Positions 33,208-48,200 of a stretch of 64,000 bases of DNA are shown piece by piece. The stretch is taken from assembly GCA_944474755.1 (NCBI GenBank), contig OX104116.1, positions 2,959,494 through 3,023,493 on the forward strand, in the 5' to 3' direction. The notes under the pieces are model-generated. The model saw only the letters and a program-made list of their open reading frames with translations. It was not told the DNA's origin and searched no databases. A program made the position numbers and the translations under genes. The stretch is from Limnoperna fortunei (taxonomy: Eukaryota; Mollusca; Bivalvia; Mytilida; Modiolidae). Each line of letters starts with the position of its first letter. Position 1 is the first letter of the stretch.

Positions 33208-34284
33208 TGTTATCATATGCTTCCGACAATAAGAATAATAACTAAAATGAGTACAAATAACAATTTTATCATTTTGCAACAGATAATGAATGTAAGATTT
33301 TCAACGAATTTCTCTGTGCCTCTAACGTCTAAAAACCGTTACGACTCGGCCATTGTTGATATTGATGCAGACGTAAGGGAAGTAAAGTGCACGAGATGCT
33401 CTTAATACGGAGTTATCAGACCTTTCTCAGTGTTCAGATATGGGTCGGTTATTTTCGGTCGTATACTTTATACAAAATTCCTATTATTTAGCCATAAGTA
33501 TATGATAAAGTAAATGATGATATTGCATTGATCCATATCACCCTTTTATCAGCGAAGTTCTCGGGTTTGATATTGTAGTCCCTGGCTAAGCGCGCTGATA
33601 TGAAACATGTAATGTAATAATCGATAAAAGGCCTAAACATAATAGTACATGTTATATTGTCAGTCTAACTATATCGTACATAAATTTACACACAAATGAA
33701 ACAGTAATAGAAAGAAGCATTGGAATTATTGTGATACTTTTTACAACGTTCATACATTTAAAACAGTGCGTTAAATTTGTGTAAGTCAACAGAAAAAAAT
33801 AGCAGGAAAATCAACCGAACAACAAGAGCCGAACGTTATAGACAGACATATAAAACGGAAACATAAACTAAAAAAAAACCAGAAAGTGAGTAACCCGAAC
33901 CCAATAAAAACCATGTGTGTTATCAGGTGCTCCGGACGAGCAAACAGTGCTTACCTCTAATTAGACAACCGTCAAGTTACTCAATTTCAAATCTAGGAAA
34001 AAGTTAAATCCAGGAATAGGAAACACTATCTAGTAGGTGCAAGTAATAGGCCGACCTAAATGTATTGGTGTTGTTGTTAATTTCAATCATTTGAGTTGTT
34101 ATAGTTTATAAAACGTCTCAATCTAATTAAAATGAAAACTGTATAATGGGATGATCTCCACAGCTCAATAAAACAAAAGCGGGTGGGGGGGGGGGGGAGT
34201 GGTGACATTTAAAGGTATTTGTGAACTTATTCATTTCAAAACCAGATTTTAATGTTCAGTGTTCATTAAACTATGAAATAAACT

Positions 34285-34540
34285 TGGTGGCCGAAGGTCA
34301 AGGTAGTTCGTCTACTATTCATTACACGTGGTCTGTCAACACTGAGATTGCGGATTCGCTTCTCACTGCGGGCATGGTGTACTCGACTCCAATCTTAATT
34401 GACAAGGATTGCCAGTTTTACTACCGCAGGTCGGGGGTTTTCTCCGGGTACTCCGGCTTCCTCCCCAATCAAAACTGGACGCCATGATAAAGCTGAAAAA
34501 TTGCTGAAAGTGGCGTTAAACTCCATCAAACAAACAAACA
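34285..34540 (+). mobile_element. SINE at the junction of duplicated segment and satellite
   Basis: Full-length member of the 15065 family: TGGTGGCCGAAGG A-box region, eroded B box (GGATTCGCTTC), GACAAGGATTGCCAG, TACTCCGGCTTCCTCCCC, ACTGGACGCCATGA, tail AAACAAACAAACA. It starts where copy 1 stops matching copy 2, and its tail runs directly into 37-bp satellite. Confidence 0.9.
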
Positions 34541-34790
34541 TCTATCAGTGTACATGTATGTATACTTGTACTAGTTGTCTATCACTGTACAGGTATGTAT
34601 ACTTGTACTTGTACTAATAGTCTATCAGTGTACAGGTGTGTATTCTTGTACCAGTTGTTTATCTGTGTACATGCAAGTATGCTTGTACTAGTTGTCTATC
34701 TGTGTACATGAATGTATACATGTACTAACTGTCTATCTGTGTACAGGTATGTATACTTGTACTAATTGTTTATCAATCTACACGAATGTA
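34541..34790 (+). repeat. Isolated patch of the 37-bp satellite, about 6.8 units
   Basis: Same unit and register as the main array (TATCAGTGTACA, GTATGTATACTTGTACT, AGTTGTC), more diverged than average, with some units shifted to ATCTGTGTACA. It lies between the SINE and copy 2 of the segmental duplication, 3.7 kb before the main array. Confidence 0.95.
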
Positions 34791-35286
34791 GTTCAGAAAT
34801 TTGAAGTTTTCATTAAGTATATTGCTTCATTCACATATATCGCTCACTGCAAAACAAATAACTTATGAAAAAAAAATATTGATAATGAGAAATGACAATT
34901 CTTATCATGGGCGCTTTACCGTAGAAATAGCGTTGAACGGCGTCATTCATTATGGGCTCATGATACATCCAAATAATCAAATTAAAAAGTTGTATGTTAT
35001 TCTCTCAAAGTTGAAATCCGTAAAGCATATGAATTCGTCAAATTCTATAACATGTTGCGTTTTTTCGTGTAAGCGACATCGTTTAAAAAGGTAAAATTTA
35101 TTAAGGTGTTGTTCGGTTAATCAGTTCTTACAGTATACCGAGAATTTCAAAGCGCTAAAATTTGCACTTATCCTTTAGTTGCCACTGTAAGTCGCCGAAC
35201 CTCTAAATATACATGTGTATTACAAAACAATATATATAACCGATAATTTTAGAAGAACAGTTAACTGCAGCAGTACAGCAAGAAAT

Positions 35287-35287
35287 A

Positions 35288-35342
<55 letters not shown>

Positions 35343-35343
35343 A
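35287..35343 (+). repeat. (AAAT)n microsatellite, about 14 units
   Basis: Counterpart of the longer run at 31247-31353. Confidence 0.95.
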
Positions 35344-37063
35344 ACGAAACGAAACGCAATTCATTATATTTCGTAATATGTTTCTAGAATGTTTTTAATA
35401 GCGTACCAAACTAAAAATAAAATTTTGTCTGAAAATTATGTGTATTACTCAATTCGACAATGTTCAAAAAGTTATGAAAAGTCATTGTTCGAATACATTT
35501 AAAATTATTTACACTCATTTAATTAACTTTTGTTTTCTTTTAATATCCGGATTTTTAACTAAACCCTCATTTATCAATTATTTAAAATATACAACTCTAT
35601 TTTTAACATACATGTACTGGAGACTTAATTAATTTGTTTCCGTTTATGAATTTTTACAGACTTTACGACACGGTCTAAGTTTTTTTACTTTGAATAGGGT
35701 TAAACACCAATTTGAGCAATTTTCCAGCTACATAACGGAGTTTATATGGAAGCAGGAGTACCCGGTCACCTAAAACAGTAAAAATCCTTGTCAGTAAAGA
35801 TTGAAGTCGAGTACATATATAACCTGCCCGTAGTAACGCGAAAAGTTGCACGCTTAGTGTCGACAAGCCGATGAAGACTAGCAACCACTCTAGCGTCTGC
35901 TATTTGGAATCACGATAAGAACTCGTATTTCGGTTAGTCTGTTCATTATTTTGATTGAACATGATTTATATTCGGACAATTTTAAAAAAATTATCTACAT
36001 CTTGTATTCTATTCCTTTCCGCCTGGTACTGTTTATATCCCCATTTGTTATTTTATTGACCAATAATATATTTTAATATTAATTAACTGAATTTTCCGTC
36101 AGGTTTACAAAAAACTTGACATGTTTTGAGATGTCTTGTAGTCTAATTTGACTAAACAAAATTCCAAGGAAATTAAAATTTGTAGAACTTGAATTTAAAA
36201 ACACGAAACAATGAAGGACTTCTCCGCTAAATGTTCCAACATTGAAACTTGAGAAGTTAGTTCTACATGATTATATTAATATAACAAAGGGTTCACATTA
36301 TTGTTATAAAATCTCCAAAACATGTATCATTATTGGCGTTCGTACAAAAGATTTGAACAGGTGTAACGGATAGTAGACTACTATTTATACTATATCTGTT
36401 TATAGGTAAGAGTTTGTTTGTTTACATAAAATTTCAGAGTAAGTTATATATTATATCTGGACAATACTTTGGTAGTAAAGGTTCATTATATGTCATCTGT
36501 TATTTTATTTTTTTTATTTCTGGCCATACTTCGCCACAATTGTGTATCTCACATTGTCATTTAGATTGACATAGATTTATTTCAATTGATTTTTTTCTGG
36601 TTCAATATTTACATTACACAATGGTTGTCAGCTGTGACGTTTAAAACATATTCATTACAAATTAAAAGTTATGCCAGCAAAATGAACTTCAGTGTCCTTT
36701 TCTACTAGTATTTATTTGAAGTACATGTCAGGTCCGTCCGTTTCTAATTTGGCATATTTTTGTAAATAAACATGTTCGTTACAAATTAACGCTATATAAT
36801 AATGATTCGGTTACATATTTAAAAGTTATATTGTTTTTTTTACCAATGCAATACAGACGGAAATTGTAACCCGGTATCAGCTCTGATGACGTTACCAAAG
36901 ACGACGGGCTGATATCGATGACGCAACCATTGACCACGGGCTAATACGCATCAGCCACTCGTTAATATAAACGTCATAGATATCAGCCTGTAGTCAACGG
37001 TGAAGTATCGGGTCAAAGAAAGTGATGTTGTGTCCAGAAATTTATAATTTTGTTGATAATTAT

Positions 37064-37193
37064 AGATTAATATATGGGCTAATCCATATCGATTTGGTAT
37101 CATCCCGAGACCCCATATCAGCCGGAGTCGAGAGCTTATATGGGTCCAGGGATAATACCCAGGTCGATATGGATGATCCCATATATTAATATG
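37064..37193. repeat. Imperfect hairpin, copy 2
   Basis: Counterpart of 33083-33207; both arms are preserved with minor changes. Confidence 0.7.
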
Positions 37194-38383
37194 TTATCAT
37201 ATGCTTCCGAAAATAAGAATAATAACTAAAATGAGTACAAATAACAATTTTATCTTTTTTCAATAAATAGTGAATGTAAGATTTTCAACGAATTTCTTTG
37301 TGCCTCCAACGTCTAAAAACCGTTACGACTCGGCCATTGTTGATATTGATGCAGACGTAAGGGAAGTTAAGTGCACGAGATGCTCCTATTATCAGACCTT
37401 GGTGTTCAAATAAGACTCGGTTATTTTTGGTAGCATACATTATGCAAAAATCCTATTATTTAGCCATAAGTATATGATAAAGTAGATTAAGACATGTTCC
37501 ATAAGTCTCTGGCTAAGCGCGCTGATATGAAAAAGGTAATGTAATAATCGATAAAAGGCCTAAACGTAATAGTACATGTTTTATTGTCAGTCTAACTACA
37601 TAGTACATAGTACATAAAATGAAACACTAATAGAAAGAAGCATTGGAATTATGGTGATAATTTTTACGACGTCCATACATTTAAAAACAGTGTGTTAAAT
37701 TTGTGTAAATCAACAGAAAAAATAGCAGGAAAATCGACCGAACAACAAGAGCCGAACGTTATAGACAGACATATAAAACGGAAACATAAACTAAAAAAAA
37801 CCAGAAAGTGGGTAACCCGAACCCAATAAAAACCATGGGTGCAGCCAGGTTCCCGGGACGAGTAAACGTGCCTACCTCTAATTAGACATTCGTCGAGTTA
37901 TTCATTGTCAAACATAGGAAAAAGTTAAATCCAGGAATAGGAAACACTATCTACGAGAGCGAAAATGTCCGATTGTATTTAAAAGATGGTTTTCTCACAA
38001 CGATCAGTTAAGTCATGGTGACACCATGAACTTCTGAAGGGATAATATCTACCTAGATAAAACAAACCTGTGTTTGAGTAGTTTAATTGTCAACAGCAGT
38101 GAGCAGTCTAGAGTCTAGTTTTCCCGAGTCTATTTCTAGAAGTAGGTCCAAGTAATAGGCCGACCTAAGTGTATTGGTGGTGTTGTTAATTTGAATCATT
38201 TAAGTTGTTATAATTTATAAAACGTCTCAATCTAATTAAAATGAAAACTGTATAATGGGATGATCTTTACAGCTCAATGACACAAAATGGGGGGTGGGGG
38301 TGGGTGACATTTAAAACTATTTGTGAACTTATTAATTTCAAAACCAGATTTAATGTTTAGTGTTAATTAAACTATGAAATAAA

Positions 38384-38499
38384 CTGAAGACATTAAATTT
38401 AAATAAAAACTAATTTATTTCAACGATGTAAATGATTTAATTGCAAAGGTGAGCACAGGAGTGCATGCATGAACTAATCGTCTTCCTAAAAAACAAAAC
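38384..38499. other. Unique bridge between duplicated segment and satellite array
   Basis: An AT-rich, non-repetitive stretch absent after copy 1, where the SINE sits instead. No feature is recognised inside it. Confidence 0.5.
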
Positions 38500-41400
38500 G
38501 TGTACAGGTGTGTATGCTGGTACTAGTTGTCTATCTATCTACATGCAAGTATACTTGTACTAGTTGTCTATCAGTGTACAGGTATGTATACTTGTACTAG
38601 TTGTCTATCAGTGTACAGGTATGTATACTTGCACTAGTTGTCTATCAGTGTAGAGGTATGTATACTTGTACTAGTTGTCTATCAGTGTAGAGGTATGTAT
38701 ACTTTCACTAATTGTCTATCAGTGTCCAGGTATGTATACTTGTACTAGTTGTCTATCAGTGTACTGGTATGTATACTTGTACTAGTTGTCTATCAGTGTA
38801 CAGTTAGGTATACTTCCACTAATTGTTTATCAGTGTCCAGTTATGTATTCTTGTACTATTTGTCTATCATTGTACAGGTATGTATACTTGTACTAGTTGT
38901 CTATCAGTGTACAGGTATGTATATGTGTACTAGTTGTCTACCAGTGTACAGGTATGTACATGTGTACTCGTTGTATATCAGTGTACAGGTGTATACTTGT
39001 ACTAATTGTCTATCAGTGTACAGGTATGTATACTTGTACTAGTTGTCTATAAGTGTACAGGGATGTATACTTGTGCTAGTTGTCTATCAGTGTACAGGTA
39101 TATATATTGTACTAGTTGCCTATCAGTGTACAGGTATATATACTTGTACTAGTTGTCTATCAGTCTACAGGTAGGTATACTTGTACTAGTTGTCTATCAG
39201 TGTACATGTATGTATTCTTGTACTAGTTGTCTATCAGAGTACAGGTATGTATTCTTGTACTAGTTGTCCATAAGTGTACAGGTATGTATACTTGTACTAG
39301 TTGTCTATCAGTGTACAGGTATGTATACTTCCACTAATTGTCTATCAGTGTCCAGGTATGTATACTTGTACTAGTTGTCTATCAGTGTCCAGGTATGTAT
39401 ACTTGTACTAGTTGTTTATCAGTGTACTGGTATGTATACTTGTTCTAGATGTCTATCAGTGTACAGGTATGTATAATTGCACTAGTTGTCTATCAGTGTA
39501 GAGGTATGTATACTTGTACTAGTTGTCTATCAGTGTAGAGGTATGTATACTTTCACTAATGGTCTACCAGTGTCCAGGTATGTATACTTGTACTAGTTGT
39601 CTATCAGTGTACAGGTATGTATACTTGCACTAGTTGTCTATCAGTGTAGAGGTATGTATACTTGTACTAGTTGTCTATCAGTGTAGAGGTATGTATACTT
39701 TCACTAATTGTCTATCAGTGTCCAGGTATGTATACTTGTACTAGTTGTCTATCAGTGTACTGGTATGTATACTTGTACTAGTTGTCTATCAGTGTACAGG
39801 TATGTATACTTGTACTAGTTGTCTATCAGTGTAGAGGTATGTATACTTTCACTAATTGTCTTTCAGTGTCCAGGTATGTATACTTGTACTAGTTGTCTAT
39901 CAGTGTACTGGTATGTATACTTGTACTAGTTGTCTATCAGTCTACAGGAAGGTATACTTGTACTAGTTGTCTATCAGTGTACATGTATGTATTCTTGTAC
40001 TAGTTGTCTAACAGAGTACAGGTATGTATTCTTGTACTAGTTGTCCATAAGTGTACAGGTATGTATACTTGTACTAGTTGTCTATCAGTGTACAGGTATG
40101 TATACTTCCACTAATTGTCTATCAGTGTCCAGGTATGTATACTTGTACTAGTTGTCTATCAGTGTAGAGGTATGTATACTTGTACTAGTTGTCTATCAGT
40201 GTAGAGGTATGTATACTTCGACTAATTGTCTATCAGTGTCCAGGTATGTATACTTGTACTAGTTGTCTATCAGTGTACTGGTATGTATACTTGTTCTAGT
40301 TGTCTATCAGTTTACAGGTATGTATACTTCCACTAATTGTCTATCAGTGTCCAGGTATGTATACTTGTACTATTTGTATATCATTGTACAGGTATGTATA
40401 CTTGTACTAGTTGTCTATCAGTGTACAGGTATGTATATGTGTACTAGTTGTCTATCAGTGTACAGGTATGTATATGTGTACTAGTTGTATATCAGTGTAC
40501 AGGTATATATACTTGTGCTAATTGTCTATCAGTGTACAGGTATGTATACTTGTACTAGTTGTCTATAAGTGTACAGGGATGTATACTTGTGCTAGTTGTC
40601 TATCAGTGTACAGGTATATATACTTGTGCTAATTGTATATCAGTGTACAGGTATGTATACTTGTACTAGTTGTCTATAAGTGTACAGGGATGTATACTTG
40701 TGCTAATTGTCTATCAGTGTACAGGTATATATACTTGTGCTAATTGTATATCAGTGTACAGGTATGTATACTTGTACTAGTTGTCTATAAGTGTACAGGG
40801 ATGTATATTGTACTAGTTGCCTATCAGTGTACAGGTATGTATTCTTGTACAAATTGTCGATCAGTGTACAGGTATGTATACTTGTACTAGTTGTCTATCA
40901 GTCTCCAGGTATGTATATTTGTACCAATTGTCTATCAGTGTACAGGTCTGTATTCTTGTACTAGCCGTCTATCATTGTACAGGTATGTATTCTTGTGCTA
41001 GATGTCGATCAGTGTACAGGTATGTATACTTGTACTAATTGTCTATCAGTATACTGGCATGTATACATGTACTAATTGTCTATCAGTGTACAGGTATGTA
41101 TTCTTGTACCAGCTGTCTATCAGTGTACAGGTATGTATTCTTGTGCTAGTTGTCGATCAGTGTACAGGCATGAATACTTGTGCTAGTTGTCTATCAGTGT
41201 ACAGGTATGTATAATTGTACTAGTTGTCTATCAGTGTACAGGCATGTATACATGTACTAATTGTCTATCAGTGTACAGGTATGTATACTAGTACTAGTCT
41301 ATCAGTGTAGAGGTATGTATACTTCCACTAATTGTCCATCAGTGTCCAGGTATGTATACTTGTACTAGTTGTCTATCAGTGTACTGGTATGTATACTTCC

Positions 41401-42299
41401 ACTAATTGTTTATCAGTGTCCAGGTATGTATTCTTGTACTATTTGTCTATCATTGTACAGGTATGCATACTTGCACTAGTTGACTATCAGTGTACAGGTA
41501 TGTAAATGATGTATATGTGTACTAGTTGTGTATCAGTGTACAGGTATGTATATGTGTACTAGTTGTATATCAGTGTACAGGTATATATAATTGTACTAAT
41601 TGTCTATCAGTGTACAGGTATGTATACTAGTAATAGTTGTCTATCAGTGTACATGTATGTATACTTGTACTAGTTGTCTATCAGTGTACAGGTATGTATA
41701 TTGTACTAGTTGTCTATCAGTGTACAGGTATATATACTTGTACTAGTTGTCTATCAGTCTCCAGGTATGTATACTTGTACTAATTGTCTATCAGTGAACA
41801 GGTATGTATTCTTGTACAAATTGTCGATCAATGTACAGGTATGTATACTTGTACTAGTTGTCTATCAGTCTCCAGGTATGTATATTTGTACTAATTGTCT
41901 ATCAGTGTACACGTCTGTATTCTTGTACTAGCTGTCTATCATTGTACAGGTATGTATTATTGTGCTAGTTGTCGATCAGTGTACAGGTATGTATACTTGT
42001 ACTAATTGTCTATCAGTATACAGGCATGTATACATGTACTAATTGTCTATCAGTGTACAGGTATGTATTCTTGTACTAGCTGTCTATCAGTGTACAGGTA
42101 TGTATATGTGTACTAGTTGTATATCAGTGTACAGGTATGTATAATTGTACTAATTGTCTATCAGTGTACAGGTATGTATACTTGTACTAGTTGTCTATCA
42201 GTGTACAGGGATGTATACTTGTGCTAGTTGTCTATCAGTGTGCAGGCATGTATACTTCCACTAATTGTCTATCAGAGTACAGGTAGGTATACTTGTACT

Positions 42300-45200
42300 A
42301 GTTGTCTATCAGTGTACAGGTATGTATTCTTGTACTAGTTGTCTATCAGAGTAGATGTATGTATTCTTGTACTAGTTGTCCATCAGTGTACAGGTATGTA
42401 TACTTGTACTAGTTGTCTATCAGTGTACAGGTATGTATACTTCCTCTAATTGTCTCTCAGTGTCCAGGTATGTATACTTGTACTAGTTATCTATCAGTGT
42501 AGAGGTATGTATACTTGTACTAGTTGTCTATCAGTGTAGAGGTATGTATACTTCCACTAATTGTCTATCAGTGTCCAGGTATGTATACTTGTACTAGTTG
42601 TCTATCAGTGTACTGGTATGTATACTTGTACTAGTTGTCTATCAGTGTACAGGTATGTACAGGTATGTATACTTGTACTAGTTGTCTATCAGTGTATAGG
42701 GATGTATATTTGTGCTAGTTGTCTATCAGTGTACAGGTATGTATATTGTACTAGTTGCCTATCAGTGTACAGGTATATATACTTGTACTAGTTGTCTATC
42801 AGTGTACAGGTAGGTATACTTGTACTAGTTGTCTATCAGTGTACAGGTATGTATTCTTGTACTAGTTGTCTATCAGAGTACAGGTATGTATTCTTGTACT
42901 AGTTGTCTATCAGTGTACAGGTATGTATACTTGTACTAGTTGTCTATCAGTGTACAGGTATGTATACTTCCACTAATTGTCTATCAGTGTCCAGGTATGT
43001 ATACTTGTACTAGTTATCTATCAGTGTAGAGGTATGTATACTTGTACTAGTTGTCTATCAGTGTAGAGGTATGTATCGTTCCACTAATTGTCTATCAGTG
43101 TCCAGGTATGTATACTTGTACTAGTTGTCTATCAGTGTACTGGTATGTATACTTGTACTAGTTGTCTATCAATGTACAGGTATGTATACTTCCACTAATT
43201 GTTTATCAGTGTCCAGGTATGTATTCTTGTACTATTTGTCTATCATTGTACAGGTATGTATACTTGTGCTAGTTGTCTATCAGTGTACAGGTATGTATAT
43301 GTGTACTAGTTGTATATCAGTGTTCAGGTATGTATACTTGTTCTAAATGTCTATCAGTGTACAGGTATGTATACTTGTACTAGTTGTCTATCAGTGTACA
43401 GGGATGAATACTTGTACTAATTGTCTATCAGTGTACTGGCATGTATACATGTACTAATTGTCTATCAGTGTACAGGTATGTATACTTCCACTAATTGTTT
43501 ATCAGTGTCCAGGTATGTATTCTTGTACTATTTGTCTATCATTGTACAGGTATGCATACTTGCACTAGTTGACTATCAGTGTACAGGTATGTAAATGATG
43601 TATATGTGTACTAGTTGTGTATCAGTGTACAGGTATGTATATGTGTACTAGTTGTATATCAGTGTACAGTTATGTATAATTGTACTAATTGTCTATCAGT
43701 GTACAGGTATGTATACTTGTACTAGTTGTCTATGAGTGTACAAGTATGTATATTGTACTAGTTGCCTATCAGTGTACAGGTATATATACTTGTACTAGTT
43801 GTCTATCAGTCTCCAGGTATGTATACTTGTAGTAATTGTCTATCAGTGAACAGGTATGTATTCTTGTACAAATTGTCGATCAATGTACAGGTATGTATAC
43901 TTGTACTAGTTGTCTATCAGTCTCCAGGTATGTATATTTGTACTAATTGTCTATCAGTGTACAGGTCTGTATTCTTGTACTAGCTGTCTATCATTGTACA
44001 GGTATGTATTCTTGTGCTAGTTGTCGATCAGTGTACAGGTATGTATACTTGTACTAATTGTCTATCAGTATACAGGCATGTATACATGTACTAATTGTCT
44101 ATCAGTGTACAGGTATGTATTCTTGTACTAGCTGTCTATCAGTGTACAGGTGTGTATATGTGTACTAGTTGTATATCAGTGTACAGGTATGTATAATTGT
44201 ACTAATTGTCTATCAGTGTACAGGTATGTATACTTGTACTAGTTGTCTATCAGTGTACAGGGATGTATACTTGTGCTAGTTGTCTATCAGTGTACAGGCA
44301 TGTATACTTCCACTAATTGTCTATCAGAGTACAGGTAGGTATACTTGTACTAGATGTCTATCAGTGTACAGGTATGTATTCTTGTACTAGTTGTCTATCA
44401 GAGTACAGGTATGTATTCTTGTACTAGTTGTCTATCAGTGTACAGGTATGTATACTTGTACTAGTTGTCTATCAGTGTACAGGTATGTATACTTCCACTA
44501 ATTGTCTATCAGTGTCCAGGTATGTATACTTGTACTAGTTGTCTATCAGTGTACAGGTATGTATACTTGTACTAGTTGTCTATCAGTGTAGAGGTATGTA
44601 TACTTCCACTAATTGTCTATCAGTGTCCAGGTATGTATACTTGTACTAGTTGTCTATCAGTGTACTGGTATGTATACTTGTACTAGTTGTCTATCAATGT
44701 ACAGGTATGTATACTTGTACTAGTTGTCTATCAGAGTACATGTATGTATTCTTGTACTAGTTGTCTATCAGTGTACAGGTATGTATACTTGTACTAGTTG
44801 TCTATCAGTGTACAGGTATGTATACTTGTACTATTTGTCTATCATTGTACAGGTATGCATACTTGCACTAGTTGACTATCAGTGTACAGGTATGTAAATG
44901 ATGTATATGTGTACTAGTTGTGTATCAGTGTACAGGTATGCATATGTGTACTAGTTGTATATCAGTGTACAGTTATGTATAATTGTACTAATTGTCTATC
45001 AGTGTACAGGTATGTATACTTGTACTAGTTGTCTATCAGTGTACAGGTATGTATACTTCCACTAATTGTCTATCAGTGTCCAGGTATGTATACTTGTACT
45101 AGTTATCTATCAGTGTAGAGGTATGTATACTTGTACTAGTTGTCTATCAGTGTAGAGGTATGTATACTTCCACTAATTGTCTATCAGTGTCCAGGTATGT

Positions 45201-48200
45201 ATACTTGTACTAGTTGTCTATCAGTGTACTGGTATGTATACTTGTACTAGTTGTCTATCAATGTACAGGTATGTATACTTGTACTAGTTGTCTATCAGAG
45301 TACATGTATGTATTCTTGTACTAGTTGTCTATTAGTGTACAGGTATGTATACTTGTACTAGTTGTTTATCAGTGTCCAGGTATGTATTCTTGTACTATTT
45401 GTCTATCATTGTACAGGTATGCATACTTGCACTAGTTGACTATCAGTGTACAGGTATGTAAATGATGTATATGTGTACTAGTTGTGTATCAGTGTACAGG
45501 TATGTATATGTGTACTAGTTGTATATCAGTGTACAGTTATGTATAATTGTACTAATTGTCTATCAGTGTACAGGTATGTATACTTGTACTAGTTGTCTAT
45601 GAGTGTACAAGTATGTATATTGTACTAGTTGCCTATCAGTGTACAGGTATATATACTTGTACTAGTTGTCTATCAGTCTCCAGGTATGTATACTTGTAGT
45701 AATTGTCTATCAGTGAACAGGTATGTATTCTTGTACAAATTGTCGATCAATGTACAGGTATGTATACTTGTACTAGTTGTCTATCAGTCTCCAGGTATGT
45801 ATATTTGTACTAATTGTCTATCAGTGTACAGGTCTGTATTCTTGTACTAGCTGTCTATCATTGTACAGGTATGTATTCTTGTGCTAGTTGTCGATCAGTG
45901 TACAGGTATGTATACTTGTACTAATTGTCTATCAGTATACAGGCATGTATACATGTACTAATTGTCTATCAGTGTACAGGTATGTATTCTTGTACTAGCT
46001 GTCTATCAGTGTACAGGTGTGTATATGTGTACTAGTTGTATATCAGTGTACAGGTATGTATAATTGTACTAATTGTCTATCAGTGTACAGGTATGTATAC
46101 TTGTACTAGTTGTCTATCAGTGTACAGGGATGTATACTTGTGCTAGTTGTCTATCAGTGTACAGGCATGTATACTTCCACTAATTGTCTATCAGAGTACA
46201 GGTAGGTATACTTGTACTAGATGTCTATCAGTGTACAGGTATGTATTCTTGTACTAGTTGTCTATCAGAGTACAGGTATGTATTCTTGTACTAGTTGTCT
46301 ATCAGTGTACAGGTATGTATACTTGTACTAGTTGTCTATCAGTGTACAGGTATGTATACTTCCACTAATTGTCTATCAGTGTCCAGGTATGTATACTTGT
46401 ACTAGTTATCTATCAGTGTAGAGGTATGTATACTTGTACTAGTTGTCTATCAGTGTAGAGGTATGTATACTTCCACTAATTGTCTATCAGTGTCCAGGTA
46501 TGTATACTTGTACTAGTTGTCTATCAGTGTACTGGTATGTATACTTGTACTAGTTGTCTATCAATGTACAGGTATGTATACTTGTACTAGTTGTCTATCA
46601 GAGTACATGTATGTATTCTTGTACTAGTTGTCTATCAGTGTACAGGTATGTATACTTGTACTAGTTGTCTATCAGTGTACAGGTATGTATACTTCCACTA
46701 ATTGTCTCTCAGTGTCCAGGTATGTATACTTGTACTAGTTATCTATCAGTGTAGAGGTATGTATACTTGTACTAGTTGTCTATCAGTGTAGAGGTATGTA
46801 TACTTCCACTAATTGTCTATCAGTGTCCAGGTATGTATACTTGTACTAGTTGTCTATCAGTGTACTGGTATGTATACTTGTACTAGTTGTCTATCAGTGT
46901 ACAGGTATGTACAGGTATGTATACTTGTACTAGTTGTCTATCAGTGTATAGGGATGTATATTTGTGCTAGTTGTCTATCAGTGTACAGGTATGTATATTG
47001 TACTAGTTTCCTATCAGTGTACAGGTATATATACTTGTACTAGTTGTCTATCAGTGTACAGGTAGGTATACTTGTACTAGTTGTCTATCAGTGTACAGGT
47101 ATGTATTCTTGTACTAGTTGTCTATCAGAGTACAGGTATGTATTCTTGTACTAGTTGTCTATCAGTGTACAGGTATGTATACTTGTACTAGTTGTCTATC
47201 ATTGTACAGGTATGTATACTTCCACTAATTGTCTATCAGTGTCCAGGTATGTATACTTGTACTAGTTATCTATCAGTGTAGAGGTATGTATACTTGTACT
47301 AGTTGTCTATCAGTGTAGAGGTATGTATCGTTCCACTAATTGTCTATCAGTGTCCAGGTATGTATACTTGTACTAGTTGTCTATCAGTGTACTGGTATGT
47401 ATACTTGTACTAGTTGTCTATCAATGTACAGGTATGTATACTTCCACTAATTGTTTATCAGTGTCCAGGTATGTATTCTTGTACTATTTGTCTATCATTG
47501 TACAGGTATGTATACTTGTGCTAGTTGTCTATCAGTGTACAGGTATGTATATGTGTACTAGTTGTATATCAGTGTTCAGGTATGTATACTTGTTCTAAAT
47601 GTCTATCAGTGTACAGGTATGTATAGTTGTACTAGTTGTCTATCAGTGTACAGGGATGTATACTTGTACTAATTGTCTATCAGTCTCCAGGTATGTATAT
47701 TTGTACTAATTGTCTATCAGTGTACAGGAAAGTATACTTCCACTAATTGTTTATCAGTGTCCAGGTATGTATTCTTGTACTATTTGTCTATCATTGTACA
47801 GGTATGCATACTTGCACTAGTTGACTATCAGTGTACAGGTATGTAAATGATGTATATGTGTACTAGTTGTGTATCAGTGTACAGGTATGTATATGTGTAC
47901 TAGTTGTATATCAGTGTACAGGTATGTATAATTGTACTAATTGTCTATCAGTGTACAGGTATGTATACTTGTACTAGTTGTCTATCAGTGTACAAGTATG
48001 TATATTGTACTAGTTGCCTATCAGTGTACAGGTATATATACTTGTACTAGTTGTCTATCAGTCTCCAGGTATGTATACTTGTAGTAATTGTCTATCAGTG
48101 AACAGGTATGTATTCTTGTACAAATTGTCGATCAATGTACAGGTATGTATACTTGTACTAGTTGTCTATCAGTCTCCAGGTATGTATATTTGTACTAATT

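Larger units (their letters stand above)
34791..38383 (+). repeat. Segmental duplication, copy 2 (about 3.6 kb)
   Basis: Direct copy of 30747-34283, with the same start (GTTCAGAAATTTGAAG) and the same end (AACTATGAAATAAACT). It lacks the SINE that follows copy 1. It has a shorter AAAT run and an extra 190-bp stretch near 37952-38145. No gene was recognised. Confidence 0.9.
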
